This document shows positions 57,564 to 64,000 of a DNA stretch of 64,000 nucleotides, piece by piece (position 1 is the stretch's first letter; every line of letters starts with the position of its first letter). The notes under the pieces were generated by a model that did not search any database, was not told the origin of the DNA, and saw only the letters and a program-made list of their open reading frames with translations. This DNA is from Castanea sativa. Taxonomy: Eukaryota > Streptophyta > Magnoliopsida > Fagales > Fagaceae. The DNA lies in the NCBI RefSeq assembly GCF_040712315.1, contig NC_134020.1:14155751-14219750 (forward strand). Direction: 5' to 3'. A program made the position numbers and the translations under genes.

Positions 57564-58236
57564 TCAAGGAGCAGTGACGACCTCCTCAACATGGTGGCCC
57601 TCGTACATGTGAGCATTGTCCACTACTTCACCTGTGGCAGTACCATCTCCTTCAAAAGCATCAGCGACAGTTTCACCATCCTTCTCTTTAGTCTCGTCGA
57701 CAAGGATCTCAGTGTCAAAGCCTTTGAAATCAATATTTACAAACTCTGCTACTTGACTATAATGCTGCATCATCCACCTATGAAGAAGCTTGAAGCCCTT
57801 GAAGTAATGGACGGATTTAAGATCAGAGAAGCAATCAGGCTTAAGAAATTTGGCGATCGCCTTCTCAGAAGGGCAGCTTGAACTTCCTCTTCTTTTTGAA
57901 TGATGAGCTTCTTCTCCACCTTCAGTGCATCCTCGAGTTCCTTCACCTTCTCCTTAGCCTTCATCGCTTGGTCCATTGCCTCATCAGATAAGTCAACCTC
58001 GAGCTCTCGGCCTCAACTAAGTCAACCTTGGAATTGGCCACCACTACCTTCTTTTCACTGCTCATATAATTTCTTGTCAAGCGTAGGGATTCTGAGAAAC
58101 TAAAGATAAAAGAAAAGTGAAAACTTTTAATAGGTGGAAAAACTCAATTAGCAGCTGAGTAAAATACCTTCACCAGTTTATGAATGTGACAACTGACCAG
58201 TTCGTGAGAAGTGATAGACGAGAGACCTCTAAGCTC
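57564..58236 (-). pseudogene. Antisense gene of the second Tat element, 3' part
   Basis: On minus, after the LTR insertion at 58237, the frame continues with SSITSHELVSCHIHKLVKV. A probable intron follows (donor near 58166, acceptor near 58099). A Lys/Glu-rich coiled coil then appears (58000-57880: MDQAMKAKEKVKELEDALKV, then LIIQKEEEVQAALL). A last acidic part (57773-57564) has FVNIDFKGFDTEILVDE. The frame changes at least once near 57880-57780. It has the same layout as the gene at 6495-8813. Confidence 0.62.
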
Positions 58237-60545
58237 TGTTAGGATTAGTGCCCTTAAATCCTATTGTATGATGCTATGTATGTTATTATTTATGACATTA
58301 TGTATGACTTAATGTTGTGTTTAATAAAGTTGTTTTTATTATTATCTAAAATAATGGTGGCATGAATATTGGGACATCATCATATAGTCCATGAGATGCA
58401 TTGTATGTGATTTATGTTATTTAGTCACAGAAGATGTAAATCACAAGTTCCTTGTAAACTCAAAATGTAGTTCGTAGTCAGTGATGAAATTGGGCATTTC
58501 ATCTGAGAAGACTATAACATATAAACTAAGATGATTTATCTTGATCATGGAAATAGAGATTTCTAGTTGGTATGTTGATATGTTTTAAGAGTTAAAACAT
58601 ATTGAACTGGACCGTGTGAGATTTATTATTCTTCCAATGACTGTCAAATGAATAATAAACTCACGACTTATATTTACATGAACTCTTAATCTTGAGAGGA
58701 TAATGGACTTGATCATGAAGTGTAGGTTGCTTTGATATATCAGGAGTGAGATCTTAAGTAACGGTCAAGACCTCAGTATGTTGGGCAGCCACATTTAGTG
58801 TTGATGGAACATATATTCTTAAGATGAAATTCATATCTCTTAACGGAGATATAAAATATTCCCTTGAAATAAGTTTAATGGATTCAGTTATTTAGAGAGT
58901 TAGGCCTAACCACTTTAGTAAGGAGTTACTAAAGTATATATTTATGGAATTGGATTTCATGAATATATGATGAATAACTTAAAGAATTAAACTGGGTACT
59001 CAAGGATAAGATGTAGTAATTTACAAAGTGGCAGTCTACATTCTGTAAGATTAAACATGGTTTGCATCTCATACAAAACACATGCAGCGCAAATTTAACG
59101 GATTTACTTCATTCACAATCGATAACATGCACTATGTAAGTTTCATAATTCAAGAACAAGAGAGCGTACCTTGGTGTAGTGAATTTCAAAACAAAGATCG
59201 GAAGCACTTGGGAATACTTTTGATCTTCACTCCAATTCCACTTTACGCCCAAGATGTGTGATCTCTCAATCAGTTTCAAAGAGAGAATGATAGAATGTCT
59301 TACTCTCACATATGTCTCATACAAAAATCTCTACAGAAAATTCTATATATTTCTCCCTTTGTATCTAACTGATTATCTAATTGGGCTGGCCTTTCGGGCC
59401 TTTCCAATTGGGCTTAAGCATGTGGCTTGGAGTGAGACCAAAAGGGATCAATAAGACACTAGCTCCAATGGGCCTTGGGCTTTTCTGTCAACTCTTGACA
59501 AGTCCAAAGTTACCATTAACTATATTTAATACCACTATATAAATATAGTTGCACTCTAGGCCTTATCTATAAATTATATCCCGAGACTTTATTGTATATG
59601 CAACCCCTTCATAAAATATTCGTAGTAATACAAAGTCATGAATATAGACTACCACTTTGTAAATTACTACATCTTATCCTTGAGTACCCGGTTTAATCCT
59701 TTAAAGTTATTCAACATATATTTATGAAATCCAATCTCATAAATATATACTTTAGTAACTTTTTACCAAAGTGGTTAGACTTAACTCTCTAAATAATTGA
59801 ACCCATTAAACTTATCTCAAGGGAATATTTTATATCTCCGTTAAGAAACTATGAATTCCATCTTGAGAATACATGTTCCATCAACACTAAATGTGGCTAC
59901 CCAATATATTGAGGTTTTGACCGTTACCTTAGATCTCACTTCTGATATATCAAAGAAACCTACATTTCGTGATCAGGTCCATTATCCTCTCAGGATTAAG
60001 AGTTCATGCAAATAGAAGTCGTGATATTTATTATTCAATTGACAGTCGTTAGGAGAATAATAAATCTCACAGTGGTCCAGTTCAATATGTCTTAACTCTT
60101 AAAACATATCAACATATCAACTAGAAGTTTCCACTTCCATGATTAAGACAAATCATCTTAATTGATATGTTATAGTCTTTGCAGATGAAACGCCCAATTT
60201 CATCACCGACTACGAACTAAAATTCTGAGTTTACAAAGAACTTGTGACTTATATCTTCTTTGACTAAGTCACATAAATCACATACTATGCATCTCATGGA
60301 CTATATAATAATGTCCGAATATTCATATTACCATTATTTTAGATTATAATAAAACAACTTTATTAATCACAACATTAAGTCATACATAATGTCATACATA
60401 ATAATATACATAGCATCATACAATAGGATTTAAGGGCGCTAATCCTAACACATTCATGACTTTGTGTTACTACGAATATTTTAATGAAGGGGTTGCATGT
60501 ATAATAAAGTCTTAGGATATAATTTATATATAAGGCCTAGAGTGC

Positions 60546-60585
<40 letters not shown>

Positions 60586-61056
60586 GTATTAAATATAGTT
60601 AATGGTAACTTTGGACTTGTCAAGAGTTGACAGAAAAGTCCAAGACCCATTGGAGCTACTGTCTTATTGGTCCCTTTTGGTCCCACTCCAAGCCACACAC
60701 TTAAGCCCAATTGGAAAGGCCCAAAAGGCCAGCCTAATTAGATAATCAGTTAGATACAAAGGGAGAAACATACAGAATTTTCTGTAGAGAATTGTAAGAA
60801 TACTATTGCGAAGTGGTGTAAGAAGTGTTAGACACTTTTTGACATTTCCCTTTGGAACTGATTGAGAGACTACACATCTTGGGTGTCAGTGGAATTGGAG
60901 TGAATATTGAAAGTGTTCCCAAGTGCTTTTGATCTTCGGTTTTTTAATTCACCGCTCCAAGGTACACTCTCTTGTTCTCAAATTCTGTAACTTATATAGT
61001 ACATGTTAACTTTTATGAATGAAGTAGATCCGTTGTGTACATGCATATTTCCATCA
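58237..61056 (+). mobile_element. Outer solo copia LTR (TSD AGCTC)
   Basis: It runs TGTTAGGATTAGTG to ATATTTCCATCA in the same orientation as 24090. Perfect AGCTC duplications flank it (58232-58236 and 61057-61061). It is split by the inner LTR at 59044-60450; with that and one duplication removed, 1408 bp remain. It lies within the antisense gene of the Tat element. Confidence 0.93.
59044..60450 (-). mobile_element. Inner solo copia LTR (TSD CATTC)
   Basis: This 1407-bp LTR of the same family is in the opposite orientation, TGTAAGATTAAAC to CTAATCCTAACA on plus. It is flanked by perfect CATTC duplications (59039-59043 and 60451-60455). The outer LTR resumes seamlessly after it. The frames at 59109-59454 inside it are chance. 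Confidence 0.94.
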
Positions 61057-61300
61057 AGCTCTTCATCAGTAATAATTTTGTGAGCTTGTCCAAAGGTTGT
61101 AACGGGATCTTCCCAGATGCTCTTGCCAACCTTACCCTTCCCTTTGGAACTAGTGGTTAAAGGTGTGAAGGTCATTATCTCGAGGGAAGGTGTGGGATAA
61201 GATGGGGTATCGAAAAGAGACAAGGGGGTAGGAGTTTCATCTTTTCCTTTGTCTAGCTTGTGTTTCTTAAATCCAAAGGAACCAAAAAATCACGTGTTAT
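61057..61300 (-). pseudogene. Antisense gene of the second Tat element, middle part
   Basis: On minus, SLFDTPSYPTPSLEIMTFTP, then SKGKGKVGKSIWEDPVTTFG and AHKIITDEEL lead up to the LTR insertion. It joins in frame with 58236 after removal of the LTR and one AGCTC. The start of the gene lies further right and is not recognisable past about 61300. The character is a Ser/Pro-rich linker before the coiled coil. Confidence 0.55.
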
Positions 61301-61520
61301 AGGAGAAGCTCAAGCCAAATTTGTTACAACTATAGTAAACAGGTATAAATAATAGTCAACAGTAGTAAGTTGCTAAAAATAAAATACAATATTTTATTAA
61401 GATTATATCTCTTCCTTCAATTAAAGAACTCAAATTCTCTCTCTTCCTTTATTATTTTAATGAGTTTTTTATATTATTGTAAATAAAGTGATAAAAAAAT
61501 AGAACATTTGATATTAGGTG
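61301..61520. other. AT-rich gap
   Basis: This short stretch between the antisense gene and the long LTR-like block has no visible gene. Confidence 0.4.
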
Positions 61521-64000
61521 TGTTGATACTATATTTTACCTATCCTCGATGTGCGTGTTAGACCTAGAAAAATCCAAGAATATTATTTTCTTTCCATGGG
61601 GCCATGAGAACATCTAGAATGATGTGGTGTAACCCGGTTGGACATTGAAGCACTCAAAGTGCCTTTTCTAGCCAAAATGACCAAAATACCCCTAGTGGGC
61701 CTAGAAACCCTAATTTTGATCCAGCCTTCAGAATGGGTTGAAACCAACACCATTACAAAGATAATCAAATTCCTATTCCAACGACTATTCACGAGTCAAA
61801 ATCGAAGTTAGAACGGCCAAGATATCATAAAAAATGAGATAACGCACCGATCGATGCACCACTAACTTCTGAGGGCCATAACTTTTGATCCAACTATTGG
61901 ATTTTCAAGTTCCATACATTTTCAAAGTCAAGAAATCAAGATCTTTCCAAGGGTATCAAGATCAGCCTAATCAAAAGGAGTTGAGGTTGGCAGGTCACCG
62001 CCTTAAAAAGTGTGGCGAGGCTATAAATAGCCCCAAGCACCCCCTGGGTTCTACTCTCTACCTGGATGTTTTCTACACTTTTTTCTCTCTTCCAAACACA
62101 AAAAACACATCAAAACCTCTTGATTCTTCCCTCTTCACCAAAAATACAAGGTATTGTTCTTATACCCAATCTTCTTTTCCTTGGTTCTACATCTTGGATT
62201 TGGGGTTTAAGGGTGTGGATGTAGTTTTTTAGCTACCATCCACACCCCTAACCTTCTAAATTTTTCTGTAGCTACATATTTACATGCATGTTTCTATGCC
62301 TATATGTCTAGATCTATGTTTTCACATGCCTACATGCTTAGATCTATGTTCTCTACTTGCTTTATGCTATCTTCCATGTGCTTGTGCGCTCCATGCCATG
62401 TTTGTATGCCTAGATCTAAGCTATGTTTGTCACTTTTGTCTCTTTTTCTCGAGTTTTGGCCTAACAGTTAGGACCCAATCTAGACCCTATAGTCTTTGTT
62501 GTCGTCCATACCTTAAGGCCCACATCAAAGGGTTTGGATCATCCTTATTTGCATGTCTATGCTTGTTCTAGGCTTTGCCACGTTTGACGCCATTAGCGGG
62601 TTTGTAGTTGTGTGGTTACATCCAACGTCCATGAGGCCTTATTTGGATATAACCACTTGGGATTCATCTTCAAATGCTAGTAGCTTAGTGCATAACATTC
62701 CTCTTTTCCGCTCCATGCGATGTTATGCTTACCATGATTGTTTGCGCCACCCGTTGGCTTTCTATGCATCTTTTCATGCTTACTTACATCTCCATGCATG
62801 AGTCTTGGTTGCTAGTGTGTCATCCATGCTTCAACACAATGAAGTTACGGACATTCGATCCAAACCTACATTTGTCCCTCGCAGACACCACCTTTGTTTG
62901 CCTTCTTACTTGTATGCTTTCTTGTTTGCTTGCTTGTTTGTTGTCTACTCATCTCTACTTTATGCCTCTTTCATATGCTCTTTGCATCTTTTCCTTCCAA
63001 TGCTTTTATGCTAGTTTCTTGTCTTTGCCTTTGCATGTACACACATGGAGCAAGGATACTTGGAGTTAGGGCACAGTCTCCCAAGTGCAAGCAAAAAGGG
63101 TATGGATGCAAGCATGTGAATACAAGCCAAGTGGCAATGTTTAGTAGGTTTAGGAGTCTAGCTTATCCCATTTAGTTTCTACTCTTTTAAACCCCTTCCT
63201 TCCTCCCTTTTTTCTCTCTTAGATGGGTTGTATTAGGTATATCATGCCATGTACAATTCGTCCTCATCCCTAGTGTATGATGACCCCTATTTACTTTCCT
63301 GCACCTATATTTTGGGTCATGTTCTAGGGATGTAGGCATTTACTTTCTTTCTCTGTGTGCTAGCATTTTGCATGATGTATGTATATATATACTTACTCCA
63401 CCCCTTCCAGTGTGATTGTCACAGTCCATGTCACTTAAGGCAAAGCAATGCCTAATTTCTGCCGCAAAAGTAAGGTGACATGTCGCCAGATTTTCACCGT
63501 GGAAATCTGGTACTTTGTCTGAATGCCTTAGGAAAGCATAGATTGAGACCACACCCTTTCAAAAGCCAAACCTCAAAGCCCATGCATCCAGAGCCCTGAA
63601 AGCCAATGCCAAAATCATGTTTTTACTACCAATCTCCAAAAATTAAGGTTTTATCAAAACAAAGGACTGTCCTTGGACAGACGTTGTGGGGTGACTAACA
63701 CCTTCCCTACATGTAACCCAACTTCCAGACTCAAGAATCAAGATTTTTTTCCAGCCACATTAGATTAGGAAAAATTCCATTTTTCTAGCCTAGGATCAGT
63801 AATAAAATCAACTAGAAACATGTGATTAATCACATCTTAGAAAAACCCAATGATTGGTGGCGACTTCACTCACCTTTGGTAATCACCTAAAATTTGGCCA
63901 AGATTCCTGCCAAACCTCCAAAGGTAGACAAATACCCTCCTCCACCGAGAGAGAGAGATAGAGAAAGCACCCGAATCTCCACGAGAATCATGTTGATCAT
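61521..64000 (+). mobile_element. Long LTR-like block, plus orientation, runs to the window edge
   Basis: It begins TGTTGATACTATATTTTACC and aligns with the reverse complement of 50760-54014 at both of its ends, for example CCATGGGGCCATGAG near 61597 and AAACCCAATGATTGGTGGCG near 63844. A TATA box CTATAAATAGCCCC at 62021 marks its promoter. The many Cys/Leu-rich frames at 62284-63175 follow from TGC/CTT-rich composition and look non-coding. As with its partner, assignment to an Ogre-like Ty3 LTR is an inference. Confidence 0.5.
62022..62029 (+). promoter_or_regulatory. TATA box of the long LTR
   Basis: TATAAATA lies in a GC-rich setting (GAGGC before, GCCCCA after) about 500 bp into the LTR-like block. 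It is a typical core promoter context for a plant LTR; transcription start not determined. Confidence 0.55.

Larger units (their letters stand above)
54780..61300 (+). mobile_element. Second Tat-lineage Ty3 element, 5' half missing
   Basis: This contains the end of RT/RNase H, the second RNase H and the integrase on plus (54780-56775), then a 38-bp tandem repeat (57055-57245), then an antisense gene on minus (57564-58236 and 61057-61300). The two solo copia LTRs at 58237-61056 are later insertions. Gag, protease and most of RT are absent, and no own LTR could be recognised at either side. The shared plan with 5534-16032 identifies the lineage. Confidence 0.75.

Noticed and set aside
62284..63175. 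Several overlapping Cys/Leu-rich frames resembling membrane proteins
   Set aside because: All three plus frames are open in turn with the same composition, within the long LTR-like block. There is no consistent start, domain or codon pattern.

Overview
The window looks like nuclear DNA from a flowering plant. It has split genes with GT-AG introns, long AT-rich intergenic stretches, Ty1/copia and Ty3 LTR retrotransposons, a LINE and Helitrons. The style of the repeats suggests a woody eudicot, possibly in the Fagales; that is a weak inference from memory, not a search result. Only one host gene appears intact: a CONSTANS-like B-box/CCT transcription factor on the minus strand (2869-4741, two exons, 428 residues). 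Almost everything else is mobile DNA, mostly broken and often nested.

Left part (1-17702). A minus-strand Ty3 element is cut by the window edge (1-1452). After an AT-rich gap comes the CONSTANS-like gene. Just upstream of that gene a Helitron begins at 5517; a 10.5 kb Tat-lineage Ty3 element (5534-16032, pol on the minus strand) sits in the AT tract at its 5' end, and the Helitron resumes at 16033 and ends at 17702. The Tat element carries a spliced antisense gene (about 6495-8813) and a 48-bp tandem repeat. That repeat is itself split by a 1.3 kb MULE-like TIR element with a 9-bp target duplication (9549-10884).

Middle part (17703-41628). A heavily decayed copia element (17703-21395) is fused to a 3'-truncated minus-strand LINE (21396-30384). 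A younger copia element (24090-29987, target duplication GGCTT) interrupts LINE ORF1. From 32292 to 41628 there is a run of Helitron-type termini. One Helitron contains a captured Agenet-like coding fragment, and another contains a solo copia LTR with target duplication ATACA.

Right part (41629-64000). There are copia gag fragments in both orientations, another LTR of the same copia family with its RNase H, and two very long LTR-like blocks in opposite orientation (50760-54014 minus, 61521-64000 plus). Between them is a second Tat-lineage element (54780-61300) with pol on plus and an antisense coiled-coil gene on minus. Its antisense gene is split by a solo LTR, which is itself split by a second solo LTR in the opposite orientation; both have perfect 5-bp target duplications. 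One copia LTR family accounts for seven LTR copies in the window.

The genes do not form a pathway. The window is best read as one regulatory gene next to a layered record of insertions. The most interesting structural signal is that two independent Tat elements share the same plan: pol, then a short tandem repeat, then an intron-containing gene on the opposite strand.
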